Shown piece by piece: positions 45,318 through 57,954 of a stretch of DNA of 64,000 bases. Source of the DNA: Stropharia rugosoannulata (taxonomy: Eukaryota; Basidiomycota; Agaricomycetes; Agaricales; Strophariaceae); assembly GCA_028532985.1 (NCBI GenBank), contig JANCIK010000006.1, positions 1,488,001-1,552,000 of the forward strand. The letters run 5' to 3'. The notes below the pieces were generated by a model that ran no database searches, was not told the DNA's origin, and saw only the letters and a program-made list of their open reading frames with translations. How positions within the stretch are numbered: position 1 is the stretch's first letter; every line of letters begins with the position of its first letter. The position numbers were made by a program, and so were the translations under genes.

Positions 45318-46949
45318 TTAATCGCATATGATAGCTGCGACGCTTTTGCACCAATCCTGCTTCGCGTAAGTTGGGAAATCAACTTGCTTCAGCCCAGGAA
45401 AAAGAAGCTTGAGGTAACGAGAAAGCAAGACGCCACAATACATAGTAGGAAAATCTTGGTCACTCCGAAAGGTTTCCAGTGGAGGCAGGAAAATGACTTT
45501 TTTGACACTGGAGTTGCGCATGGTTGAGGGAGGAACCGAATTTTGGCATTTTTTCAGCAAGTGATCCAAAGAATTCTCCTTTAGTAACCCAAGCTGCATA
45601 CATATCTTGATTTCAGCTAGCTTGGGATGCCAATGTGGAACTTCTTCGAGGAAGTAAAACGGTAGGTTTACATCGACGTGTCGCAGTCCAGTATGTCTGA
45701 GAGAGTGCATTCCAAGTTCAAGGACTTCTAAGCAATTATCCGCCGATGTGAAAAGCCAGGGGTCACGTCTACTGTCAACAACAATATTCGGAATGTGCAA
45801 TTGCAGATCTTTTAGCTTCTTCCAATTTTGTATGGCTTCAAGTCTATTCCATGGAAATACGTCGAATTTCAATCGAACACTCTCGATATCGAGTGCACGT
45901 ACAGTCGCGTCTCGCAGGCAAGCCTCAATACGGTCGAAGTTATTGTCACATTTACGGATATCCAGCGAAAGCCAGGCTAGATGAGGCATGTGTTTGATCC
46001 CAACCTCCAAGATGCAGCAAACAGAACTAATCTCCCCTTCGACTTCAAGGTTGCGAAGATGTCCCATGGTAGATATAGACTGGGACGGAAAGTTAGAGCC
46101 ATTGCGAAAGGTTGTAGTTGCTAAATCTGCCCTGAGACAGATCAGACTGAGTGTTTCTAGTTTTACGATTTGAGAAATCGCCATCAACAGAGTGTTTGGA
46201 GTCAACAGAACCTGACCCTCCAAGTCAAGTTTAAGCGTTGCCAGTTGCGAAAATTGCCTGAGAACCTGCAAAGTTTCTATTTGAATGGATCCGTCAAGGG
46301 TGAGCTTGGCTAGTGATTGGTACTCCAGCCTAGGAAGTTGACCGAGAAAGGTTGAGAGGTTAGGATTGTCGTCGCTCGCTATGCCGCTAAATAAAGCCGA
46401 TGACAACGTTTTCGTTGGGAAGAGAAAGAGCATAGACCAGTCTTCGCCTGAATATGAAAACAAACCAAGGACAGTCAAGGCCTTGAGACAGGGAAATAAC
46501 CTAAACCTCCGCAGTTCTTGAAGCGAAAACAGAACATGGCTTGGAATTATAATTTGTTCGAATTGGCCGCCATACATATGAAAATTCCTGACACGGAAAG
46601 TGTATCGGTCCAAGGCAGCAAGATCTTGCTCTGAGATTGACCTTGTCGCGGTCTAGTATCGGCATGTCAATTAACGTGTGCGCATGTATATACGTAAACA
46701 ACTTACAAAATGGAGTATTTCTATATCCTCATCATTTTCTCTCTCTAATGCTGTTGGAAGTAAACTCAGAACAGGTGCTAACGAATGCAATGTCCGCCAG
46801 AGTGTATTCATTGCGGGTTCAAAGAAGCACTTTGACGTTAAAGCCATTTGAACCAGTTGTATCCGTTCATGTACTTCCAGTCGGCAAACCGGTGAGTAGA
46901 GCTCTCCAAATATGTTTTCCATAATGTCAATGTTTCGAACAATAGCCAT
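45318..46949 (-). CDS. F-box/LRR-type protein (paralogue)
   Basis: Two exons (46949-46707, 46652-45318) sum to exactly 526 codons from MAIVRNIDIM. Exon 1 encodes the F-box-like segment DIMENIFGELYSP followed by ALTSKCFFEPAMNTLW. Exon 2 starts TATRSISEQDLAALDRYTFR and then has leucine-rich repeats (FRLFPCLKALTVLG, LAKLTLDGSIQIETL, LATLKLDLEGQVLL, MGHLRNLEVEGEIS, MPHLAWLSLDI, CLEVLELGMHSL). The C-terminus GVLLSRYLKLLFPGLKQVDF and QDWCKSVAAIICD is shared with the pseudogenes at 31909 and 33603. It is expected to be a substrate receptor of an SCF ubiquitin ligase; the target is unknown. Intron position and phase equal those of the gene at 34353-36054, which supports common descent. Confidence 0.82.
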
Positions 46950-47831
46950 ACCCGGGTCGGATGGCCAGCAGAAGCTGGATCGATAGTAAACAATTTGGCG
47001 CATTAGTACATGTTATGAGCTCGAAGCGTGAAACGGTGAAGCATTTATCACTTACAGCTTCGATCCCCGGGTACTCTCAGCTTCTGAAGTTACAGCTACT
47101 TGACTGGCGGGCGAGTGTTGACTTGTCACCCTGCTCATCCAGTAAGAAAAGTCCATGGCGGCTTGCACCCTTGAAGCTTGCGTTGTGTCAGTGTTATTGT
47201 GATTTGTATGGACTGCAGAAGTTGGGAGCAAAGGCGATAGCAAGAGAATCGCTTGCGGCGAGTCCAACGCGAGTCGCGGCTCTTAAGTTGGACTCGGACT
47301 CGGAGCTTTTGATCATAACACGTCTCGTGACTAGACTTTCTTGGCGGGCGGATGCAAAGTTCAATTCAAGTTCAATTCTAGATACCTGTACTCCAAGCAC
47401 TCTTGCACTCAACTTGCCTCACTCTTCCTCCAAACATCAGGAAAACATTAGGTCCAGCGACAGAGGCATACATGATATATGATTGACAGAATTTCAATTC
47501 AAGCAGACCTATCAATCCTATTCAATATACGCGTCGGAAGTTTACGCGATATTGCGGCCCTCGCTGCGTGCAGCCTCGTGCTAAAGTGACGACTTCTTGG
47601 GTAAACCTCGAGTCAACCTCAAGTAGCAAAAAAAGAGCTTCGATATATCTCCTGGAGACTTGAGAGAAGCAACGGACCGCTTTCCAACCTAAAGAAGACA
47701 CCCGTTTACTCATGCGCGAAGTCGTGTGTATGGTCACCTGCCGAGGACAGTGCGCTGGCGGGTTTAAATTTTGCTGGGGACCCGCCTTATAAAACCTGAC
47801 ATGGATAGACTCCTTCTAAACTTTGGACTTC
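46950..47831. other. Intergenic, divergent promoters
   Basis: About 880 bp between the F-box gene and the beta-galactosidase, transcribed away from each other. A plus-strand frame at 46961-47482 has no recognisable domain and low-complexity Ser/Leu content. A TATA-like TTATAAAACC lies near 47787, about 45 bases before the galactosidase ATG. Confidence 0.5.
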
Positions 47832-50800
47832 ATGATATTGCTCCGCACTCTCGCATTATTCTCCTTGTATCTCGTGGTCTTATCCTCGTCTTTAGCCAGG
47901 CGAAATTCTACAGGACTCACTAATGCTGTGACTTGGGATCCTCACTCGCTGTTCATTCAAGGACAACGGACCTTTATACTGTCAGCTGAATTTCATCCAT
48001 GGAGGCTTCCTGGTAATCCCGACCTCTGGGCCGATATTTTTCAGAAAATAAAATCCAATGGCTTCAATACTGTTTCTTTTTATGTTAACTGGGCGACTCA
48101 CTTCCCTTCTCCGAACACAAACAATACTGCCGGAGATTTTCAAGTTGGCACTTACCGGGACATACAACGCTTTATTGATGAGGCCAAGAAAGCGGGACTT
48201 TGGTTAATTGCGAGGTACGCATGATCAGGCGCATATACGCACTCAAATTGTTGACAAATGTACTCCAAGACCAGGTCCATATATCAGTAAGATCGTCCTC
48301 TGGCACCAGAAATGTTACTCAATGAAGCACTGTAGACGGAGAGACGACAGGAGGAGGCTTCCCTGGTTGGGTAGGAAATATCGCTGGTAGCCTTCGTGCT
48401 AACAACGTCAATTATACTCAAGGTTAGGCATCTCGCTTTGTAACTCACTTTCAATCGAACACTCATTTACTATCGCCACCGCCGCAGCCTGGACACCGTA
48501 TATGACAGCTATAACAAAGATACTGGCGCGTAATCAAATCACAAATGGAGGACCAGGTACATTCAAATTCATTCACACAAGGTATTGCATCATTACTTAT
48601 ATTGGTACCTCTGTCCAGTTATTCTTGTGCAAGCAGAAAATGAATACAGTGCTAGTGCCAGCAATGACATCTACATGCAAGCCATTATCGATCTTTATCG
48701 GGCGAATGGCATCGTCATCCGTAAGCTATTTTGGATGTTGTCAGCGTCATTGACTCAGAAGATGACTTAGCTATAACCTTCAACGACCAGCATGCGGGCT
48801 CTACAGGGAATTTCTCTCCAGACAAACCCGGAACGCATGTCGACATATACTGGTGAATGCTTCACTGGTTCCAAGTCGACCTCATCTGACCAACTCGCGC
48901 CAACGATTTACATTCACTTAGTGGCGACTCTTATCCTCAAGGAACCAACAGTTGGGCTCAGGTTCAGGCAGTATATTATTCCAATCACGAGAGCTCAGCG
49001 CCCACTGATCCTCTTTGTCTTGCGGAGGTGTGCGCTCTTCTGTCTCGTTCACTGAAATGAAGTTTTCAATGATACTTTAGTTTGGAGGAGGATTTCTCTT
49101 GGGATGGGGTTCAGTAGCTCGTGGAGGTACGGGTTACGAGAAGTATTGTGAGGAATTCTATACTCTATAGCACATATTGCTTCTATCTAATATCCACACG
49201 CAAATAGCGGGTGGTTTGACAGACGCTACATATGGTTCGGTTTTTCTACATTACGATGAAATTCTTATACTAACTTATTCATTGCAAGAGGACGTTTTCT
49301 ATAAAGAGAACTAGTGCGTTTTTTCGTCTCGCATTGTAAGCTTAGACCCAATATGATTACAGTGCGCAGACGGCAACGATTCTTAGTATGTCCAATAACT
49401 AGATTGGGAAGTACCAGTCTGGTCATCTTACGAATCCGGAATTTAGATATCTATAGTGAGCACTGCATGTGGTGTTAATCGTAAATGCTAAGCTTTTGTA
49501 GTGCTTTTCGGCGGGACAAATTGGGGTCAAACCATGGAGCCTACTGTGTAAGTGAATAAATGTCATCCAAGTTTTGTTACTGACCGACCCGTCTTGCCAG
49601 CTATACTTCGTATGACTACGGAGGAGGTAATTCAACTCATATTTCTGTGGGATTAGCTTTCAATTCATGAGCACTGCAAATAGGTATAAACGAGGCACGC
49701 GTAGCGACTCCTAAAATGAACGAAATGCGACTTCAAGGTTCTGGATAAGCAAACTTAATGAAGAAATTCACTCTGATGATGATCACAGGTCTCTTCCTCC
49801 GAGTATCACGCGACCTCCTTGGAGCTACCCTGATTGCAAATGGGACCAACTATACGACATCCAACCTTATCCACACTGCAGAGTTGAGGAATCTCAACAC
49901 CAATGCTGGATTCTATTTCGTCCGTCATGACACTTCAACGCAAGTTCTAATATTAGTTTTCTCCGTAGACTTTAACAGACTTTGAACTAGGTCTACTGCG
50001 TTGACTACTACTCGCTTAACTATCAACACATCCTTGGGATCTCTTCTAGTTCCCAATAACGGAACACTTACTCTCAATGGAAGAGAGGCCAAGATCATCG
50101 TTACCGACTACGTCTTCGGTCAAAACAACATAAAAATGTTGTATTCTACAGCAGAGTACGCATTCAAGCTATGTTTTCGTGCATAACTCGGATATTGATG
50201 ACATGCATCGACTGTGACTGTAGAGTTATGACATGGACAACGTAAGTTCATGTGGCACCGGTTCTTTTAATGTTGACGCAGTTTTATAGGATCGACTCGC
50301 ATGATTACATAGTTTTATATGCGCCTCCAGGACAAACTGGCGAGACGGCTTTTGTTCTGTCAGAACCTACTTTAAATATATCTCTGTTTCCTAATGCCAC
50401 GTCCAACTTTAAAGACGGAATCCTGACACTCAACTACAACGTAGGCGGTACTCAAATCATTCCGATCCACAACGGAAACGCTACATTGTATGTAGTGATC
50501 ATGGACAAGTCTACGGCCAATACATGGCATGCACCTGTTATCAGTGATCCCTCTATCCCTTTTGGAAATTACTTCTCCATTGGGACCAACAACTCGTAAG
50601 GCTAACCACTCTGCAATTATCCACGAGACTAAATATTCTTAGTATACTCGTAGGTGGTCCTTATGTACTCCGAAACGCTTCAATTGACGGCAATATGCTC
50701 AATTTGGTGAGTTTTTACAATTATTTGTGCTTTAAAATAAACACTTAATGCGAGCAGGCGGGTGACTTAAATGGTACTACTACAGTGCAGGCCGTCGTCC

Positions 50801-52531
50801 CCCTCGCCATCACACAGCTTACGTGGAATGGTGTCCCCATTGAAGCCTCCCGGAACGCTCCTGGGGGGAATGTTTTCACTGCGAGCATAGAAGGTGCAAA
50901 TACAAATTTCCAACTTCCGTCACTTACAAACTGGAAGGTTTCCGGGAGGTAAAATATCAATATAAACTGTGAGCGACCAATGTTAACGGTGGTTTGTAGC
51001 CTTCCAGAGGTAGACCCGTCATTTGATGATTCTAATTTTACGACCGCCACCCTCACAGCTACGAATGTGGGTAGTCTATCTCGTCGTTCGTTGTTCACAT
51101 TATAAATTTGTCGTTTAGTATACCAACCTACCTCCTTTGGCCGGAAAGACAGTCTTATACTCCCAGCAATACGGGTACGTAAACCCTGTAATTGATTGAA
51201 TAATTCAGTCGACTGAATTTCATTCATAGATTTTACGGAGGAAATCTCATCTTTCGTGGATATTTCACAGCAAGCGGTTCTGAAACGGCTATTGTTACCA
51301 CTGTTCAGTCTGGCTTTGCAGGAGGGTATTCGGCATGGCTGAACGGAGTATTCCTTGGCTCAAGTCAAGGTACCCCAACCGTCAGTGTGACTACAGATAC
51401 ATGGAATATCAGCTCCAGTATGCTGCGAGTAAACAGTACCAATTTTTTCGTTATCATACAAGGTAAGGGAACTATATGTATGGCCGCGATCTTTTAATTG
51501 ACTTGTGGGGCCACTACGTAGACCATATGGGGTTAGTGCCTACCTTTTAACTTGTTTGTATATTTAACTAGACTCAACCCCGCACTCTTTCTGGACTTTT
51601 TCTGGCTTCTACAGCATTGTCGAGACAAGCAGTAAGGAAATGTTTTGACGGGGTATAAAAAGTTCAACTCACTCGTGTTCAAGCGAACGGCGGCAAGGAA
51701 CCCCGCGGTTTACGCGGTTACCAGATTGTCGGAGGAAACACAAATTTCGACCTTTGGAAGTTGCAAGGCAATGAGGTAGGCAGTTTTAGCTCGTCTCCAA
51801 ATTTCTTTCTAGTCACTGACGGAGTCCTATGCCAGGGAGGTGCTGCAAACGCGCCAGATACGTTCCGTGGATACTTAAACGAAGGCGGATTATATGCAGA
51901 GAGGGTTGGGGCGCATCTTCCCGGTTTCCCAGATTCAGCCTGGATTGACGGCACCCCATTGACGGGCGGAGGTGTTGCGGGTGCAGGTATCAACTTCTAC
52001 CGCACTACATTTGACCTGGTCAGCTCAAACACATGGTTTCTGATCAAGCCTCTCATTATGAATGATTATAGAACATCCCAGATGGTGTTGACATGCCAGT
52101 CCGGTTATCCATTACGCCTAGCGCCATGACGTCCAACTTTCGAGTGCAAATATATTTGAATGGATGGCAAATTGGAAAGTACATTAACAACATCGGGTAA
52201 CGAGATCTTTTTGATGTGAAACTGTCCTCTAACGGTTTTCTGACCTGTACAGGCCTCAGACGCTCTTCGTTCTACCTGCTGGGTAAGTAAAGAAAACAGT
52301 TTTATCTTAACAAGACATTGATCAAGCTCTAGCATACTGAGACGTAATTCGACAAACACTTTGGCACTCTCACTCTGGTCACTTGATGCACATGGGGCAA
52401 GCATCGCAGGTCTGGAGCTCGTGTCAGACGGAACCTTCTCGACCTCGTTCCAATTCAACGATTATGAGACGCCAGATTATACTGAACAACAGACCTTACG
52501 ACCCAGTGCCGCTTTCATCCAGCCGATGTGA
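47832..52531 (+). CDS. Secreted beta-galactosidase, GH35
   Basis: A gene with many small exons. ATG 47832 begins MILLRTLALFSLYLVVLSSS, a signal peptide. The (beta/alpha)8 core reads VTWDPHSLFIQGQRTFILSA, EFHPWRLPGNPDLWADIFQK and GFNTVSFYVNWATH. It continues through RPGPYIN, GETTGGGFPGWVGNIAGSL, VILVQAENEYSAS (acid/base Glu), DSYPQGTN, LCLAEFGGGFLLGWGS (nucleophile Glu), VLFGGTNWGQTMEPTVYTSY and INEARVATPK. Jelly-roll domains follow (GNLIFRGYFTASGSETA, EPRGLRGYQIVGGNTNFDLW), and the end is IAGLELVSDGTFSTSFQFND...AAFIQP before TGA 52529-52531. Fungal GH35 enzymes release terminal beta-galactose, for example from pectic galactan side chains. Splice sites near 49,140-49,330 and 51,530-51,690 are uncertain. 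It appears complete. Confidence 0.87.
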
Positions 52532-52640
52532 CGAGAAAATGCGTCAGAGATACAAACAACGAGTAAATAATTTGTTAAAGTAATAAAGCAGCATTGGTAT
52601 CAGCAAAATAAATAAGTAAAGCATGCAGCTGTGGGATCGG

Positions 52641-54571
52641 TTAATCATCGTCACTCTGATCGTCGAGGAAAGCCATAATGCTCTTCCTTGCGTTCAACTA
52701 GTACTTATGGTAAGCAATTATACTCAAAGTAAACGAAGTTCAAGGTTACGCACAGCTCGTTTCCGAGGCGCCTGAACTTCTTCGGCTTCACTTTCTGAGG
52801 AGACCTTTTCTTCATCATCAGGACTGAGGGAGTCGGATTTCTTGTTCGCAGCTCGGGGTTTCTGGGCCGCCTGTATTTTAGCCGCAAACTCAGTGACATC
52901 GGCTGCAGAGCCGTGCTGTCTTGAGTGTGGTATTTGGACCAATAAAGACCGGACGTACCCAATTCTCGGTCAAGCTCCCTTTTCTCTTTGATAGCCTTTG
53001 CTTGTTCCATGCTCATCCGTCCTGTCATGCCAAGTTCAGCCAATACCTCTTTCAGCTTCTTGATCTGCTGCTGAGGGGTGTCCAGGTCCTGGAATACCTT
53101 TGACCAGACCTTTCTCGTCCCGCAGGCGACAACTAAACTCTATATGGCCGTACACGCTTGTAAACCTTCGTCAACGGTAGAAAATCAGGATGATATTACC
53201 TTTAGGCGCTTGATAGTTTCCTCATCTTTACTCAGAACCGCTGAAGACTTTGCTGCCTTCTTCGGTTTGGATTTTTCAGCGGATTTCTTCGATTCCTATA
53301 TTTTTATTGATCTTTAGGACGATGTTTTATTATAAAACACCAACCTTTTCCCCACTGTTCGACTTGCGTTTCTTTTTAGGTGGTTCGTCGATAAGAACAG
53401 ACATCTCAGAATCGCTTTTGTCGTCAGGAGCATCCCCATTTTCGACGTCCTCTGATTTTGGAGCTACCAAGGGCGCTGTCCTTTTGGCACTCAAAGGTTT
53501 ACTGGGAGTGGAGTCGGATTCGATTTTTGATGTTGATTCCAATGACTTGTTCTGCTTATCCCAATCAGATGAACTATCTCTAACATGAGAAAATAGAAAT
53601 ACGGACTTCTACTTTTGCTGGCTTATTAGGCTTCACTACCGATGGACCCGCTTCAGGTATGGGGTCATCTTGCTCCATATCAGATGTCGGGACATGTTCC
53701 TAGATTCATACATCTCAGAATTACAATAGTACTCGGCACAAGAAGATATACCAGTGATTTATAGGCTTTCATATCCTTTTTAGTCTTTGATTTTGCTACA
53801 GAAGTCACCGGGGACGCTTTGTCACCCTCCTCCTCGTCAGATGTAGCTTTCTTCACAGCCTTTGCCTTAACTTGCTTTTTAGTAGGCTTAGGGCTATATG
53901 TTTCTTCATCCTCGGACATCTCTTGCTTCGACTTGATGCCAAACTTCCGTTTATTAGCAGACTTTCCTCCATCTTCGTCCTCAGACGCGTTTTTCTTGGA
54001 CGCGACTTTGCGCTTCTTAGGCGTCTGCTCCTCGTCGTCTCCCTCCTCGTCGCTAACAACAACCTTGGACTTGAATTTTGCCTTCCCCTTGGACTTGGAT
54101 ATCAATTCAGCCTCTTCGTCTACGTCGTAATCAACTTTCACTGCTCTAGATGACTTGCGCTTGCTCCCGGAAGCTGCTGATATAGGTTTGGGCGTATCCT
54201 TAGCGACAGAGACTGGGGGGTCGTTGTCCTAGCAGGCCGAGCCATTGTGAGACTGCTGCCTAGGAGAATACAGGAGTTTGTTGACAGCGACGCACCACAG
54301 CATATTTCGTCGCGGTTTTGATAGCCTTCCTACACTCCGGCGCGTCAAGCGTGCCTTCTTCCAGCACGAACTCCTGCTCTAGCGCCTGTCGTATTGACCG
54401 AGGGGTGAATTTACTGCATAATAGTAACAGCAGTCAGTGTATGGAACTTTAGCACACCAGTGAGGCTGTGCGACAGATTGGCGCAAAGTACCTGAGAGTC
54501 CCGTTCTTCTTTGCCTCCCATACGAATTTTTTCGCAGTGTCTTCCAGGGTATTGATTGATGGTATGGACAT
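52641..54571 (-). CDS. HIRIP3-like histone chaperone with N-terminal DEK_C-like domain
   Basis: A minus-strand multi-exon gene from MSIPSINTLEDTAKKFVWEA (54571; exon 1 to 54492, exon 2 54413-54296, exon 3 54228-53752, exon 4 from 53699). The first two exons encode a DEK_C-like helical domain (TPRSIRQALEQEFVLEEGTL). A long Lys/Glu/Ser disordered region with repeated SDEE casein-kinase-2-type sites follows. The C-terminus carries the HIRIP3 conserved domain: ETIKRLKSLVVACGTRKVW, LDTPQQQIKKLKEVLAELGM and TGRMSMEQAKAIKEKRELD. The gene ends in RKSIMAFLDDQSDD. HIRIP3-type proteins bind histones H2A-H2B in animals; a nuclear histone-chaperone role is likely here. One splice junction near 53,570-53,610 is unresolved. 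It is convergent with the galactosidase gene, 109 bp apart. Confidence 0.75.
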
Positions 54572-55133
54572 TGTCAACCGCGTCGACAAGGAGTGTGCGG
54601 TGCAGGGATGGGAATGTAATGACGGTACTGCAGGATGTTGCCACACTGAGACCGGTGTGTTCCCGCATCAACAACTACGCGGGGTCCTGCCAATTAGGGT
54701 CAGGTGATGTGACATAGCGTGTCAGGGGACGACGAGGCAAATCTAGCGCCCAGTGGCGCACGGAGAAGTCATAAAATGAACGGTATTTCAAGATGAGCGG
54801 ATTATCCATGAGAGAGTGTTGTATCAGTCCATTACTGGCGTAAATTAATTAAAGATAGTATGTGACAAGGGTCCATGAAGTTGAATTTGAAAAGCAAAGC
54901 ATGCGTCGAGGAGCGGAAAGCAATAACCAAAAAAACGACTAGCCAAGTATATAAAACCGAATGCATTGAGTCAACGGCCAACAAAGGTAATAATAGTATC
55001 CAATGTGCAAGGGACAGGCAGGGAAGTACGCTAGTTCGCCGCTCGCCTGCATGACACGACACGTCCATCCAACAACCGATGCAAAATGCCGAGATATAAG
55101 TGAAAATAGAACGAGAAATTTGGGGTATCATGA
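54572..55133. other. Intergenic, tandem genes
   Basis: Spacer of 562 bp between the stop of the coiled-coil gene and the start of the HIRIP3-like gene on the same strand. It should contain a 3' UTR and a promoter. Short frames here carry no recognisable motif. Confidence 0.5.
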
Positions 55134-56941
55134 TCATGGTGGTGGGTCCCGGTCCACACTGTCAGGTATATTGTGTTCAGTATCATCACTATTTGACGGC
55201 TTCCGCGCTGCACTGTGCATCAGCCTCCTCAGTCTTGCCAGCTCCTCCGCCAAGTGCCTGTTGGACAAAATAGGTTGGGGTGAGCGATACCGAAAATAGT
55301 CAAAGGCGGGACCCACTTGGCAGTTTTGTTCGCCTGCTCATTATTCCGCGATTCCTGTTCAATTTCTTGCTTCATGGATGTAATCTGCTCCGTCCAGCTT
55401 TTCTCGACCTCTGCGGAGACACGGTGGTCCTCCTCCCTGAGTTTCTCCACGACTTCCTTTTCCTCCTGTGCATTCTTGAACTCCTTCATCAAGTCGGCAT
55501 ACTTCTTCCCGAGCCGTTTCGCCTCCTCCTGTAGTTTGTCTTCACGTTTTCGCATTTCCTCCCGGAGGCGCTCCATGTCCTGCTTCCATGATTCTGACAT
55601 GTTTTTGAGACTATCTCGCAGAGTTATATACTCCCTCTCCGACTTCTGTGACAGCGCAGTGGATTCGGCCAGCGTAGCTTCCATCTCGCGTATTGTCTTT
55701 TTTGAGGTTGACGTTTCGCTTTTGAGCTGGGTCTTCAAGGTAGCCGCTTCTGCTTCTGCCTTCCGGGCCCGTTCTAGCACCTTTCAATGGCAAGGGGGTT
55801 AAGTGTATCATCGGAGATGGACTGATGAGCTATTATACAACACACCTCCTGTAACAGCCTCTCCTTGCGCGCCACCACATTGTTCAGACCCTCATTCTCT
55901 ACTCGTAGTCTATCCCTGCTGTCCTTATAGTCTTCTGCCTGCCGTGTCAGCTGGGCGACACTGCGCTGGGACAACCGGAGCTGCGCTTTGGTGTTTTCCA
56001 GCGCATTGCGCGCAGTAATAACACCTGCTTGTAGGTCTGCCAGGACCTTTGTTGTACCACCTGAACTTAGTGAGTACCGTTTGCTGGGTGACGGAGACGG
56101 CGGTAGCAATGATGACGACGAAGCATCGCCAGGGTCAATGGGGGCCAGTTTGGATGAGCTTGGTGTTGGCCGTGACGTGGCTCCCTCTTCAGCAAGTGCG
56201 CGTGCGTTCCCTGAGCGATGCAATTATTAAATAAGCGACGAAATTGAGGCGCCGAGCTGCTTAAGCTGCTTACCAACTGAGGATATAGGTATCCCTAAGA
56301 AAGGGGAGTAACATCCATAAGCAAATCGCCCACACGGTTTAACTACGTGATGGTAAAAAAAAAAAAACGCACGGGATTTGGTAGGACTTGACGGCCGCTT
56401 GTTCATGACCTGGGTAGGGATGCCCTCTTTTACACTCTCCTCAGCCATAATGTCACGTTTTGGGAGTGGCAGACTAGATTCCGGACCAGCCAGGTTTGAG
56501 AGGACTTCATGGCTGGACCGCCGCTTAATACTCGGGGGCGATTGGACGACATAAGATGATGGAGGCAACGATGATGTTGATGATGATGCGGCCATATTAT
56601 TATAGGAGTCGTCGGTGAGCTCTAATCCGTAGGGGCGGGGGCCGCTGCGCACGATGTTCTCTAAAGTTTGTAGCTGCGCCTGTTGGTGGCGTATGGTATG
56701 TTTAATTGTGGATATCTGGTTGCGCACTGCCACTGAGATGGACCTGTCAGTCGCGATGTTGTCGGTGGCAAGCCGACAATCATATGATGTACTTACCTGG
56801 GTCGTCCAAGGATAGAGAGGGACTGTGTGCGCGCAGGGAACCTCGCGACGACGGCCGGGAGGATGGTCGGTCACGGAAGTTCTTGTAAGGAAATAAATTA
56901 CTGTCGTTTATCTGAGGGAACTTTGTGGGACTGGAAGACAT
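55134..56941 (-). CDS. Coiled-coil protein, SHE3-like
   Basis: A minus-strand gene from MSSSPTKFPQINDSNLFPYK (56941). Exon 1 runs to 56797 and exon 2 starts at 56732 (VAVRNQISTIKHTIRHQQAQ). A Ser/Pro-rich region follows (SSLPPSSYVVQSPPSIKRRS), then a third exon after a longer intron (NARALAEEGATSRP). The C-terminal half is a nearly continuous coiled coil: LADLQAGVITARNALENTKA, LRLSQRSVAQLTRQAEDYKD, ARKAEAEAATLKTQLKSETS, and ESWKQDMERLREEMRKREDK. It ends at LAEELARLRRLMH and an acidic tail. The layout resembles proteins annotated as SHE3 (yeast mRNA-transport adaptor for a type V myosin), but coiled coils match easily by composition, so that name is tentative. An alternative is a cytoskeletal or polarity scaffold. 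Confidence 0.6.
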
Positions 56942-57954
56942 TCAACAAATGGCACCGAGAAAAGTTAGTTGACAGGCTAAAGCGTAGATAATGTAAGACT
57001 AGATGGAAAAGACATAAAGCGATATGTAATGGACCACTGGCTGACACAGAACGCCGTTGTTTGGACGCTGGCGACGCGGAGGTGAATAAGGCGACACTCC
57101 GCCCAGGGCCCAGGCACCGCACGCGAGCTCTGTTTGCGATTGTTGCAAAGTCACGGGCACGTGATGCATGTCCACAGCTCAACGTTCAACTACAGCTAAA
57201 TCACCAAAGTATCACTTATATTATAAAGCACTTCTGGTAAGCTCGAGGTAAGCTCCTTCCTGGAACAACACTCACGAGAGTTAGAAACGCAACTTATCAG
57301 CATTCTCAGATCGGTCAGGAATATTCTCGGGTATAGGCAAGATACAAGATTGGGCTCTGTTATCGCCCGCTAAGCATGAATGAGCCTCTGCTCCTTTACG
57401 CTTTCAGATTCGTGCGCGTCAGCGATACCGCCAAGCCTAAGGACTAGGAAGGTTTCAGCTGAACCCGAGAAAACTCGCAGTATGTCCTTGCTGCAAGTGG
57501 GTCAGCCCTATCCGAATGCTCTGTTTGCTTCAGAATGTGAATATGCATCGTCCCGACGTTGACAGAGGGAGTTCACCGTTTCCTGATTAACTTGCTTGGC
57601 TTCCTTCCCCGCAAACCTGCTCTTATCGAAGTCCTCCAGATAGCGATTCTCCGGTTACTGCCTCCCCGTATCACAAGCAGTGGGAAAAAAACTTTAAGCC
57701 TACCGTTGAATGACTTATCTCACAAGTGCTCAGAATTCCAAGCCAATCCTTCAAGTACTTATCACAGCAGCGTCCCTGATAGATTTTGTCTGTGGCGTTG
57801 GTATCTGATAGCGCGCCTAATTCTATCCATATCTGGTAGAGCACCTCCTATTCCTGGAAGTACAAATGCTCTGAGGTTTTCGTTTCTGCCTCTTCAGCAG
57901 GGCTTCGTTTCCTTCCCTCTTCCCTCTCTTCCGTGTTTGGCTCACGGCTTTGTC
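56942..57954. other. Intergenic, divergent promoters
   Basis: About 1 kb between the coiled-coil gene and the amine oxidase. The amine-oxidase frame stays open upstream to 57559 but has no ATG before 57955, so the upstream part is taken as leader. CT-rich tracts at about 57,895-57,930 (ccttccctcttccctctctt) sit just before the ATG, as in many fungal promoters. Confidence 0.5.

Noticed and set aside
46961..47482. A 173-codon plus-strand frame between the F-box and GH35 genes
   Set aside because: Ser/Leu low-complexity with no motif; it overlaps the presumed divergent promoters.
54832..55299. Short frames on both strands between the HIRIP3-like and coiled-coil genes
   Set aside because: They are either UTR or overlap the last exon of the coiled-coil gene. 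No domain or splice pattern supports them.
57559..57954. An N-terminal extension of the amine oxidase in the same frame
   Set aside because: The frame is open but has no ATG before 57955, and the first ATG begins a good signal peptide.
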